DNA from: Clostridioides difficile
Lineage (GTDB): Bacteria; Bacillota; Clostridia; Peptostreptococcales; Peptostreptococcaceae
Direction: 5' to 3'
Length of the DNA stretch: 64,000 nucleotides
NCBI RefSeq assembly: GCF_900243075.1
Contig: NZ_OEZH01000182.1
Span: forward strand, 1-64,000
Part shown: positions 56,563-64,000 of the stretch, one piece after another
Numbering within the stretch: position 1 is the stretch's first letter
Layout of the letters: each line of letters opens with the position of its first letter
The notes under the pieces: generated by a model
The model's database searches: none
Seen by the model: the letters and a program-made list of their open reading frames with translations, nothing else
What the model was told of the DNA's origin: nothing
Made by a program: the position numbers and the translations under genes

Positions 56563-57243
56563 TTATATATAGTTTACAATCATTGTACCTAACAAAAAAC
56601 CAATTATACAATACACACTTTTTGAATGTGGAAAAATTTCTTCCAATACAACATACATCATAGTACCTCCTGCTGTAGCAAGAAATACTCCTATAAGAGA
56701 AGTGAATACTCCTCCAAAATAAACACCTAAAAAACTTCCTAAGCCCATAGGCAATCCAGCTATTACAGTAAATAAAATAACTTTACTTAGTTTCATTTTA
56801 TTACAAACTAAGCCCAATGCCATAGCCAATCCTTCTGGTATGTTATGTAGACCTATAACTATAGCAAGAGTAATACCCAAACTTTCAGTTGACATAAAAG
56901 AAGAACCAATAGCTAGTCCTTCTGGTAAATTATGTAGTAATATACTTATGAATATAAGATACCCAGATGCCATACTTCCAGATACATCTAATTTTGTTTT
57001 TATGTACATAGTTATAAGAGCTCCAACAAATGTAAATATAACTGTGTTGATTATCCCCATTTTGTCCATTGATTCTTTCATCAAATCAAACACCACTACA
57101 GCCAACATTATTCCGCCAGATAATCCCATAAAGAAATTTAGATATTTATCAACTTCTCTTTTAAAAATAGCTGATATTACTCCTCCTAATCCTGTCCCTA
57201 TAACACCTGCCAAAAGACCAATCATTGTTACTTTTAGTATCAT
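56563..57243 (-). CDS. ZIP-family divalent metal transporter
   Basis: The 226-residue protein has seven or eight hydrophobic segments. The metal-site helices contain LHNLPEGLAIGSSFM and LHNIPEGLAMALGLV, the two HNxPEG motifs of ZIP proteins. The usual cargo is zinc, iron or manganese. It lies about 28 bases upstream of ywlC and starts about 130 bases from the prfA terminator. Confidence 0.93.
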   Translation of the reverse strand: MILKVTMIGLLAGVIGTGLGGVISAIFKREVDKYLNFFMGLSGGIMLAVVVFDLMKESMDKMGIINTVIFTFVGALITMYIKTKLDVSGSMASGYLIFISILLHNLPEGLAIGSSFMSTESLGITLAIVIGLHNIPEGLAMALGLVCNKMKLSKVILFTVIAGLPMGLGSFLGVYFGGVFTSLIGVFLATAGGTMMYVVLEEIFPHSKSVYCIIGFLLGTMIVNYI

Positions 57244-57307
57244 ATAACCCTCCTATACTTGTATATAACAATTATATACAGTAGAATATGATAACATGAC
57301 CTAAAAT

Positions 57308-57356
57308 GCAAAATAGCTGTTTCAAAATAGAAAATAATTTCTAGAAAGAAACAGCT
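57308..57356 (-). terminator. Terminator after prfA
   Basis: AGCTGTTTC and GAAACAGCT pair around a 24-base loop that can partly fold. The minus strand then reads ATTTTGCATTTT. It lies 16 bases past the prfA stop. Confidence 0.8.
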
Positions 57357-57371
57357 TCTTTAAAACATTAC

Positions 57372-58436
57372 TTATATTGCAGTCATTTTTTCTGTTTGGT
57401 CAACAGTAATTAAAGCATCTATCATTTCATCTATATCTCCATCTAAGAATGCATCTAGCTTATATAAAGTTAAATTTATTCTATGGTCACTTATTCTACC
57501 TTGAGGGAAATTATATGTTCTTATTCTTTCCGATCTGTCTCCTGTTCCGACTTGGCTTTTTCTTTCTGCTGCTATATCTTTGTGTTGTTCTGCCAATGCT
57601 TTATCGTAAAGTCTAGCTTTTAATATTTTTAAAGCTTGCTCTTTATTTTTTAATTGTGATTTTCCATCTTGACAAGATACTACCTCACCTGTAGGTATAT
57701 GTGTTACCCTAACCGCAGAGTCAGTAGTGTTGACACTTTGCCCTCCATTACCTGAAGAACGGAAAACGTCTATTCTTAAATCATTTGGATTTATTTCAAC
57801 TTCTACATCTTCAACTTCTGGTAATACTGCAACAGTAGAAGTTGATGTGTGTATTCTTCCACCAGATTCAGTTGATGGTATTCTTTGAACTCTATGAACT
57901 CCAGATTCATACTTTAATCTTGAGTAAGCACCTTTACCTTTTATCATAAAAGATACTTCTTTATATCCGCCAACTCCAGTATCACTTGCACTTAATAATT
58001 CTATTTTCCATCTTCTTCTTTCAGCATATCTTGAATACATTCTAAATAAATCACCCGCAAATAGAGCTGCTTCATCTCCTCCAGCTCCACCTCTAATTTC
58101 AACTATAACGTTCTTGTCATCATTAGGGTCTTTAGGTAATAATAGTATTTTTATTTCGTCCTCTAGAGGTGCTACTTTTTCTTCCATCTCAGCTAACTCC
58201 ATCTTAGCTAATTCTCTTAATTCCTCATCTGACTCTTCTTGTAAAATTTCTTTTGATTCTTTTATACTATCTAAAACACTTTTATACTCTCTGTATTTCA
58301 TAACAATAGGCTCTAAGTCAGCATGCTCTTTTATATACTTTTGCCAAACTTTTTGATCATTTATTACATCAGGATCACCTATTTTTTCACTTAAGTCTTT
58401 ATATGTATCTTCCAATACCTCTAATTTTTTTAACAT
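57372..58436 (-). CDS. prfA: Peptide chain release factor 1
   Basis: RF1 reads UAA and UAG. The 354-residue protein has the PxT stop-codon motif as PST in [14 protein letters not shown] and the catalytic GGQ in [17 protein letters not shown]. Its Gln is methylated by PrmC, encoded by the preceding gene on the same strand. RBS GAGGTG precedes the start. Confidence 0.97.
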   Translation of the reverse strand: MLKKLEVLEDTYKDLSEKIGDPDVINDQKVWQKYIKEHADLEPIVMKYREYKSVLDSIKESKEILQEESDEELRELAKMELAEMEEKVAPLEDEIKILLLPKDPNDDKNVIVEIRGGAGGDEAALFAGDLFRMYSRYAERRRWKIELLSASDTGVGGYKEVSFMIKGKGAYSRLKYESGVHRVQRIPSTESGGRIHTSTSTVAVLPEVEDVEVEINPNDLRIDVFRSSGNGGQSVNTTDSAVRVTHIPTGEVVSCQDGKSQLKNKEQALKILKARLYDKALAEQHKDIAAERKSQVGTGDRSERIRTYNFPQGRISDHRINLTLYKLDAFLDGDIDEMIDALITVDQTEKMTAI

Positions 58437-58479
58437 ACTTTCACCTCGATTAAATGTAACATATCAATTGTTGATTATA

Positions 58480-59331
58480 TCATATATTGTAACCTATAAC
58501 AACTCTATCAATGCCTTGAATATCCTTCTTTGTATATATTTTTTTATATCCATTACTTTTCATAATATTAATTACATCTTCAGCTTGATTATGACCAACT
58601 TCATATACTAATATTCCACACCTATTTAAATATTTCTTCCCTTGTTCTGTTATTTTTCTATAAAAGTCCAATCCATCTTCTCCACCTTCAAGAGCATTAT
58701 ATGGCTCATAATCTTTAACTTGTGTGTGCAGCGTTTCTATATCTTGTTTTTTAATATATGGAGGATTTGAAACTATTATATCAAATTTTATGTTACTATC
58801 ACTTATTGCTGTAAATAAATCGGAATTGATATACTTTATTTTTTCACCAACTTCATTTATAATAGCATTTTTTTTAGCTATTTCTAAGGCTATTTCTGAT
58901 ATATCAAAAGACATGATTTTAGAATTTTCAATGTACTTCGCCAAACTTACTGTAATAGCACCAGAACCAGTACCTATGTCTAGTATACTTACTTCTTTTC
59001 TTCCTTTACATATTTCAATTATTTCTTCTACTAAAGTTTCTGTATCGGGTCTTGGAATCAATACACCTTCCTTAACAAAAAAGTCTAATCCCATAAACTC
59101 TCTATTTTCAACTATATATGCTATTGGTCTTCCATTTAATCTTTCCTTTGCAAAACCTATAAATTTTATTTCTTGTTCTTCAGTTAGCTCTTTATCCAGA
59201 TTTAAGTGAATATATAGCCTGTCAACATCTCCCAATGCTTTTTGTAACAATAACTCTGTATCTAATCTTGGAGTGTCACTTATATCTTTAAATGTATCTG
59301 AATATTTAATAATTATATCTTTTATTGTCAT
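58480..59331 (-). CDS. prmC: Peptide chain release factor N5-glutamine methyltransferase
   Basis: PrmC/HemK methylates the GGQ glutamine of release factors. The 283-residue protein has an N-terminal helical substrate domain, the SAM motif ILDIGTGSGAITVSLAK near 117 and the catalytic NPPY in IIVSNPPYIKKQDIE. Its partner gene prfA follows by 43 bases. Confidence 0.96.
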   Translation of the reverse strand: MTIKDIIIKYSDTFKDISDTPRLDTELLLQKALGDVDRLYIHLNLDKELTEEQEIKFIGFAKERLNGRPIAYIVENREFMGLDFFVKEGVLIPRPDTETLVEEIIEICKGRKEVSILDIGTGSGAITVSLAKYIENSKIMSFDISEIALEIAKKNAIINEVGEKIKYINSDLFTAISDSNIKFDIIVSNPPYIKKQDIETLHTQVKDYEPYNALEGGEDGLDFYRKITEQGKKYLNRCGILVYEVGHNQAEDVINIMKSNGYKKIYTKKDIQGIDRVVIGYNI

Positions 59332-59348
59332 AATAAATATCCTTTTCT

Positions 59349-60242
59349 TTAATCTACTACTGCCTTTAATGCTTCTAAGGCAACCTCTAATTGCTCATCA
59401 TCAGGTTCTTTTGTTGTAAAATATTGCAACATCATTCCTGGATATGCAATAACTTTAGTAAATCCATTATCATATCTTCCAAGAATTCTAATTACTTCAT
59501 AAGATAAACCTGCTACTATAGGCACGCATATAATTCTCATAAATATTCTAAGGATTGGATTTGGCCAGCCGAAAAATGCAAACAATATTATTGATACAGC
59601 CATAACTATAAATAAAAAATTTGTACCACATCTAGGATGTAGCCTTTTAAATTTTCTAGCATTCTCTACTGTAAGTTCTAAATCATTTTCATAACAATAT
59701 ATAGATTTATGTTCTGCTCCATGATATTGAAATACTCTTTCTATATCCTTACTTCGTGAAATCAGTATTATATATGCAAATAATATAGCAATTCTTATGA
59801 TTCCTTCTATTAAATTAAGCATAAAGTCATTAGGCATTACCTTAGAAAAAGCTCCTCCTACCAATGTAGGTATAAAAATAAATAATCCAGCAGAAAGTAG
59901 CATTGCTATGACTAATGAAAATATTATAATTATATCATTTGCCTTATCTTTAAAAATTTTCTTTATGAATAAATCAAATTTATCCTCTTCAGCCTCTTCC
60001 ATAAAAAACTCTGAAGAAAAATTTAAGCTTTTTATACCTTGAATCATTGTATCTATCATAACAAAAGAACCCCTAACAAAAGGTATCTTATCTATATTCT
60101 TATCTCTTACCCAACTTTTTATTCTATCTTCTTTTAGTGCTATTTCTCCGTCACTTTTTCTAACAGCTACTGCTCTTTTGTCTTTTGACTGCATCATTAC
60201 ACCTTCAATAACAGCTTGCCCACCTACAGCTTGTTTTGCCAT
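59349..60242 (-). CDS. DUF1385 integral membrane protein (YqhQ-like)
   Basis: The 297-residue protein starts with GGQAVIEGVMMQSKDKRAVAVR, the DUF1385 signature, and has four hydrophobic segments around 100-240. AEHKSIYCYEN with His and Cys and HPRCGTNFLFIV could bind metal. It sits between rpmE and prmC, a common place in Firmicutes, but its function is not known. Confidence 0.88.
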   Translation of the reverse strand: MAKQAVGGQAVIEGVMMQSKDKRAVAVRKSDGEIALKEDRIKSWVRDKNIDKIPFVRGSFVMIDTMIQGIKSLNFSSEFFMEEAEEDKFDLFIKKIFKDKANDIIIIFSLVIAMLLSAGLFIFIPTLVGGAFSKVMPNDFMLNLIEGIIRIAILFAYIILISRSKDIERVFQYHGAEHKSIYCYENDLELTVENARKFKRLHPRCGTNFLFIVMAVSIILFAFFGWPNPILRIFMRIICVPIVAGLSYEVIRILGRYDNGFTKVIAYPGMMLQYFTTKEPDDEQLEVALEALKAVVD

Positions 60243-60351
60243 CCACTCACCTCATTTTATTGTATTTAAAATACTCAATTTTACATATTTATTATTATAA
60301 TACAAAAAGACAGTTTAAAGTAGAATATGAATGTTTTTTTGTAATAAAATA

Positions 60352-60373
60352 GGAGTTGGCTTCCTCCAACTCC
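60352..60373 (-). terminator. Terminator after rpmE
   Basis: GGAGTTGG and CCAACTCC pair perfectly around AGGAAG, followed by TATTTTATT on the minus strand. It lies 14 bases past the rpmE stop codon. Confidence 0.85.
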
Positions 60374-60386
60374 ACTTTTATAAAAA

Positions 60387-60587
60387 TTAGTCCATTTTGA
60401 ATCTTTTCTTGAATTTGTCGATTCTTCCACCTTTTTCTATGTTCTTTTGTTTTCCTGTATAGAATGGATGGCATTCTGAACATATTTCAACTTTTATTTC
60501 GTCCTTAGTTGAACCAGCAACAAATGTGTTCCCACAAGCACAACGCACTTCAACTGGATTGTATTTTGGTTGTATTTCCTTTTGCAT
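60387..60587 (-). CDS. rpmE: 50S ribosomal protein L31, zinc type
   Basis: The 66-residue protein has the four zinc ligands: Cys pair in VRCACGNTF and Cys pair in [14 protein letters not shown]. This is the zinc-bound L31, not the zinc-free paralogue. The start [11 protein letters not shown] at 60587 has GAGGTG six bases before it. It lies about 150 bases after rho. Confidence 0.96.
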   Translation of the reverse strand: MQKEIQPKYNPVEVRCACGNTFVAGSTKDEIKVEICSECHPFYTGKQKNIEKGGRIDKFKKRFKMD

Positions 60588-60739
60588 TATAGTCACCTCT
60601 TCTCTTTATTTAAAAAAATTAATTATATTAACTTTCTTTTTACATTATCAACTACATTATTATAGCATAACTTATTATGCCATTCAAGTGATTTTTCTAT
60701 TACTTTATATAATCTATATTTACATTTATATTACTGATT

Positions 60740-62329
60740 TTACAAATTCTTTATTGATTTTACAAACTCTTTATTGTCCTTAGTTCTTTTTATAAGCTCA
60801 ATGACTTTGTCTGTAATTTCCATTACTGAATTATTACTCATTTCTCTTCTTAATCTCCAAAGAGCTGTCTTTTCTTCGTCATCAAGCAATAGGTCATCTC
60901 TTCTTGTACCAGACTTATAAATATCAATTGCAGGGAATATTCTTTTTTCAGCTAATTTTCTATCTAGATGTAATTCCATATTTCCTGTACCTTTAAACTC
61001 CTCAAATATTACATCATCCATCCTAGAACCAGTTTCAACTAGTGCTGTTCCTAGTATTGTTAAAGAGCCACCTTGTCTAATGTTTCTAGCTGCCCCAAAG
61101 AACTTTTTAGGTCCATGAAGTGCACCAGGGTCAATACCTCCAGATAAAGTTCTACCTGTAGGAGATATTGTAAGGTTATATGCCCTTGCTAGTCTAGTTA
61201 TACTATCTAGTAAGATTACTACATCTTTACCATGTTCAACTAATCTTTGAGCTCTATTTAACACCATCTCTGCAACTTTGACATGATGACTTGATACTTG
61301 GTCAAAAGTAGAATATATAACATCTCCTTCAATCGATTCTTTCATATCAGTAACTTCCTCTGGTCTTTCATCTATAAGGAGTACTATAAGTTCAACATTT
61401 GGATGATTTTTGGCTATGCTATTTGCAACACTTTTTAAAAGAACTGTTTTCCCAGCTTTTGGAGGTGCTACTATCAATCCCCTTTGTCCTTTTCCTATAG
61501 GAGAAATTAAATCTATAATTCTTGTAGCTATCTCATTTCTATTTGTTTCCAATGTAAGTCGTTCTTCTGGAAATATTGGTGTCAGTGTCTCAAAAGCATT
61601 TCTTTGTATAGCTGTGTCAGGATTTTCGTCATTTATTTTTTGAACATATAAAAGTGCTCTAAATTTCTCTCCACTTTTTGGATGTCTAGTTATCCCCTTA
61701 ATCTTATCTCCTGTCTTCATATTAAATCTTCTTATTTGAGATGGTGAAACGTAAACATCACCTTCAGTAGATAAATAATTTGAACCTCTTAAAAAACCAA
61801 ATCCATCTGGCAAAATTTCAAGCACACCTACTACTTCATCTTCTTTTGATGTATTGAATTCATCTACTATCTTAGACTCATCAACTTGTTTAGGCATATA
61901 ATAATTTTTATTATTATTTCTGACCATTCTATTAGATATATTTGATGCCTTATTACAATCATTTACATTTGTTGTCTTACTATAATCACTTCTTTGGCTT
62001 CTGTTTTCTTGGTTTTGGGAAATATTTTGAGTATCTATTTCTTTCTTGTTGTATGATTTGGTAGGGCTCTTATATTCAACTTCTTTTTCTATACTTTCAC
62101 GCTCTATATTTTCTTTTCTATCTTTTATGTCTTCTTTAATATCTTCATTTTTTTCTTTACTATCTTCACTTATTTTTTCCTCATTTTTACTTTTAGAATT
62201 TATAATCTCAATTAACTCATTTTTCTTATATGTAGTAATTGATTTTATTTTTAATTCTTTAGCTATCTCTCGTAGCTCAACTAAGGTCTTACTACCTAAT
62301 CCTTCTAATACTTTATCATCTAAAATCAA
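60740..62329 (-). CDS. rho: Transcription termination factor Rho with hydrophilic insertion
   Basis: Rho is the RNA-dependent hexameric ATPase that ends transcription. Residues 1-45 are a Rho_N helical domain, about 48-165 are a charged, Asn/Lys/Glu/Ser-rich insertion, then the RNA-binding domain ([14 protein letters not shown]) and ATPase core with [26 protein letters not shown] and [12 protein letters not shown] start at TTG 62329, six bases after GAGGAGG; that site lies within an upstream ATG frame. Length is 529 residues, longer than the roughly 420 of E. coli Rho. Confidence 0.94.
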   Translation of the reverse strand: MILDDKVLEGLGSKTLVELREIAKELKIKSITTYKKNELIEIINSKSKNEEKISEDSKEKNEDIKEDIKDRKENIERESIEKEVEYKSPTKSYNKKEIDTQNISQNQENRSQRSDYSKTTNVNDCNKASNISNRMVRNNNKNYYMPKQVDESKIVDEFNTSKEDEVVGVLEILPDGFGFLRGSNYLSTEGDVYVSPSQIRRFNMKTGDKIKGITRHPKSGEKFRALLYVQKINDENPDTAIQRNAFETLTPIFPEERLTLETNRNEIATRIIDLISPIGKGQRGLIVAPPKAGKTVLLKSVANSIAKNHPNVELIVLLIDERPEEVTDMKESIEGDVIYSTFDQVSSHHVKVAEMVLNRAQRLVEHGKDVVILLDSITRLARAYNLTISPTGRTLSGGIDPGALHGPKKFFGAARNIRQGGSLTILGTALVETGSRMDDVIFEEFKGTGNMELHLDRKLAEKRIFPAIDIYKSGTRRDDLLLDDEEKTALWRLRREMSNNSVMEITDKVIELIKRTKDNKEFVKSIKNL

Positions 62330-62344
62330 AAAAATCCTCCTCAT

Positions 62345-62614
62345 CTATATATTCATTTATATACATACTTATTTTGGAAATTGAAGGCATGAAAAAGAAA
62401 AGTTTTATTTAAACAGTTAAGTCTAATAATATCACTATTTATACATTATGGTCAATAAATAAAATTTAAAACATTATTAACTATTATATTACTGTATCTC
62501 AAGTCCAATCTTAGCACGTTTTTATAAATTTATTACTATATTATATTTTATAATAATATTTTCCATCAAAATATGCAACTATTATAAAAATTTTTTTTTA
62601 CATTTATAAATTCT
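62345..62614. other. AT-rich intergenic region before rho
   Basis: No gene or RNA element is evident. The stretch must contain the rho promoter. It is very AT-rich with runs of A and T, so weak promoter matches have no weight. Confidence 0.4.
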
Positions 62615-62676
62615 AAAAACCATATATAACTAAAATGTTGTAAGTTTTTAACTACATTAAGTTATATATGGTTTTT
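62615..62676 (-). terminator. Terminator after the small membrane protein gene
   Basis: AAAAACCATATATAACT and AGTTATATATGGTTTTT form a perfect 17-pair stem with a 28-base loop. It lies 37 bases after the stop of the 37-residue gene and ends the galU unit. Confidence 0.8.
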
Positions 62677-62712
62677 ATATTTATGTATATCAACTTCAGT
62701 TATTTATCCATA

Positions 62713-62826
62713 TTACATAGTTGCAATCATACTCAAAACAGCTGTTATGCTAGTTAATACAAGAATTCCCACGATTCCAACAGCTATTATTCTATTAATT
62801 TTTTTCTGACTTGATTTTGCCACCAT
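62713..62826 (-). CDS. DUF4044-like 37-residue membrane protein
   Basis: The frame starts with ATG (then GTG) after AAAGGTG. It encodes a basic N-terminus (MVAKSSQKKINR) and one transmembrane helix with AVGIVGILVLTSITAVL. This is the layout of DUF4044 proteins. It lies 17 bases after galU and just before the terminator, so it is co-transcribed. Function unknown. Confidence 0.7.
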   Translation of the reverse strand: MVAKSSQKKINRIIAVGIVGILVLTSITAVLSMIATM

Positions 62827-62843
62827 ACATCACCTTTCATTAA

Positions 62844-63809
62844 TTATTTTTGAATTTCAAGTTCTCTAACTTCATTGACTTCATCTAAATTCATTTTTTC
62901 ACCTATATTATTGTATAACACATCGTTATCTTTATCAAATTCATTACAAACATGTTTTAAATACTTTATAAAATCTTCCTTAAGGTCTTCTTTCTTTAGG
63001 GCGAAATCAACAGTAGCTTCTAAAAATCCTAGCTTATCACCAACATCATATCTCTTACCTTCAAAATTATACGCATACATAGCTTCTTTCTTAGATAATA
63101 TTTTTAAAGCATCTGTCAGTTGCACCTCTCCACCTTTACCTGGTGGTAAATCCTTAAGAATGTCAAAGATTTCAGGAGTTATTATATATCTACCTAAAAT
63201 AGCAATATTTGAAGGAGCTTTTCCTGGTTCTGGCTTCTCTACCATATCTTTGACCTTATAAACTCTACCTTCTATATTTTTTGCTTCTATTATCCCATAT
63301 TTATTAGTATCTTCTTGATTCACTTTTTGAACACCTAATATTGTAGTTCTATACTCTTCATATGCATCTGTTAGTTGCTTTAAACAAGGTACATCATTGT
63401 CTACAATATCATCACCTAACATTACTGCAAAAGGCTCATCACCTATAAAATGCCTAGCACAATAAATTGCATCTCCCAACCCCTTTGGCTCTTTCTGTCT
63501 TATATAATGTATGTTAATCATGTTAGATATATTTTGTACTATCTCTAATAGTTCTTTCTTACCTTTTTTCTCTAAATCAAGTTCCAATTCTACGGATTTA
63601 TCAAAGTGGTCTTCAATAGACTTTTTATTTCTACCTGTTATTATTAGTATTTCCTCTATTCCTGAGGCCACAGCTTCTTCTATTATGTATTGTAGAGTTG
63701 GTTTATCAACTATTGGTAACATTTCTTTTGGTTGTGCCTTTGTAGCTGGCAAAAATCTAGTTCCTAAACCTGCTGCTGGTATTACAGCTTTTTTAACTTT
63801 AACTTGCAT
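62844..63809 (-). CDS. galU: UTP-glucose-1-phosphate uridylyltransferase
   Basis: GalU makes UDP-glucose for cell-surface glycans. The protein starts MQVKVKKAVIPAAGLGTRFL with the nucleotide-binding loop, then KEMLPIVDKPTLQYIIEEA, MLGDDIVDND and the C-terminal VQLTDALKIL. GGGAG lies eight bases before ATG 63809; a GTG five codons upstream overlaps that site. Length is 321 residues. Confidence 0.94.
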   Translation of the reverse strand: MQVKVKKAVIPAAGLGTRFLPATKAQPKEMLPIVDKPTLQYIIEEAVASGIEEILIITGRNKKSIEDHFDKSVELELDLEKKGKKELLEIVQNISNMINIHYIRQKEPKGLGDAIYCARHFIGDEPFAVMLGDDIVDNDVPCLKQLTDAYEEYRTTILGVQKVNQEDTNKYGIIEAKNIEGRVYKVKDMVEKPEPGKAPSNIAILGRYIITPEIFDILKDLPPGKGGEVQLTDALKILSKKEAMYAYNFEGKRYDVGDKLGFLEATVDFALKKEDLKEDFIKYLKHVCNEFDKDNDVLYNNIGEKMNLDEVNEVRELEIQK

Positions 63810-63835
63810 AGAATCATCTCCCACTAATTAATAAA

Positions 63836-63862
63836 TAAAAAGCCCTATCTTGATAGGACTTT
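63836..63862 (-). terminator. Terminator upstream of galU
   Basis: AGTCCTATC and GATAGGGCT pair around AA with one wobble and are followed by TTTTTATTT on the minus strand. It ends the transcript of the preceding minus-strand gene, whose stop is at 63923. Confidence 0.85.
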
Positions 63863-63922
63863 AAACTTTTAGTATATTTTATCATTAATTCGATATATTT
63901 ACCATGTGGATTATAATAATCT

Positions 63923-64000
63923 TTATAATAGCTTTTCAAGTTCTGCTACTAAGCTGTCAAATTTTTTGATTGTATTTTCTATAGGTTTTGTATTAGTTAA
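63923..64000 (-). CDS. C-terminal 25 residues of a further minus-strand gene
   Basis: From the window edge an open minus-strand frame reads LTNTKPIENTIKKFDSLVAE and ends ELEKLL before TAA at 63923. It is helix-like with no motif. A terminator follows about 60 bases later, as expected for a real gene end. The product cannot be named from this piece. Confidence 0.5.
   Translation of the reverse strand, partial: LTNTKPIENTIKKFDSLVAELEKLL

Noticed and set aside
60295-60483. 62-codon minus-strand frame overlapping rpmE
   Set aside because: It runs through the rpmE terminator in another frame and has no RBS; rpmE with four zinc cysteines is the real gene.

Overview
The window is a low-GC Firmicute chromosome segment that I read as Clostridioides difficile or a very close relative. 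The reasons are the AT-rich coding sequence, strong AGGAGG-type ribosome binding sites, a gerS-like germination lipoprotein next to an alanine racemase, and a selfish element at a TTGAT target that looks like a C. difficile IStron. Nearly all genes lie on the minus strand, so most operons read from high to low coordinates. Identities come from reading the translated sequences; no database search was run.

Region 1 (1-18720) is an almost complete anaerobic adenosylcobalamin pathway. From the 5' end it runs cobT, cobU, cobS, cobC, then a cobalamin riboswitch with a terminator, then cbiP, cbiA, cbiB, cobD, pduX, cbiC, cbiD, cbiE, cbiT, cbiF, cbiG, cbiH, cbiJ, a cbiK-cbiL fusion, hemC and cobA. 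The last gene, cobA, is cut after 172 codons by a same-strand insertion directly 3' of TTGAT. The inserted sequence folds into successive hairpins and has a group I intron P-like motif. This is probably the 5' end of an IStron, a group I intron joined to an IS605-type transposon, so intact CobA would depend on RNA splicing.

Region 2 (18941-28248) holds two tiny genes, an aldose-1-epimerase-like gene, and a lactose/cellobiose-type PTS operon. The operon encodes a PRD regulator, an M42 peptidase, IIA, IIB, IIC, an M24 peptidase and a MalY/PatB-type lyase. It contains no phospho-glycosidase.

Region 3 (28255-34912) looks like an amino-sugar regulon for N-acetylgalactosamine: a NagA-type deacetylase, an AgaS-type isomerase, a PfkB-type kinase, a GatY/KbaY-type aldolase, a Gfo/Idh oxidoreductase and a GntR/UTRA repressor. 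Three good sigma-A promoters each carry a matching TGGT(N4)ACCA operator just after the -10 box.

Region 4 (34931-44540) contains a possible MITE, a C-terminal processing protease, 5-formyl-THF cyclo-ligase, a PrcB-like protein, a YkvI-like membrane protein, a split transketolase, and the set acpS, CBS protein, gerS, alr2, mazE, mazF.

Region 5 (45001-51913) is the F1Fo ATP synthase operon atpZ-I-B-E-F-H-A-G-D-C. Subunit c has a sodium-binding signature, and epsilon lacks its C-terminal helical domain.

Region 6 (52098-64000) is housekeeping: a ComEB-type deaminase, YqeB, upp, rpiB, a YwlE-type arginine phosphatase, a Sua5-type enzyme, a ZIP transporter, prfA, prmC, a DUF1385 protein, rpmE, rho with a long hydrophilic insertion, a small membrane protein, galU and the 3' end of one more gene. 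I saw no rRNA, tRNA or CRISPR array.
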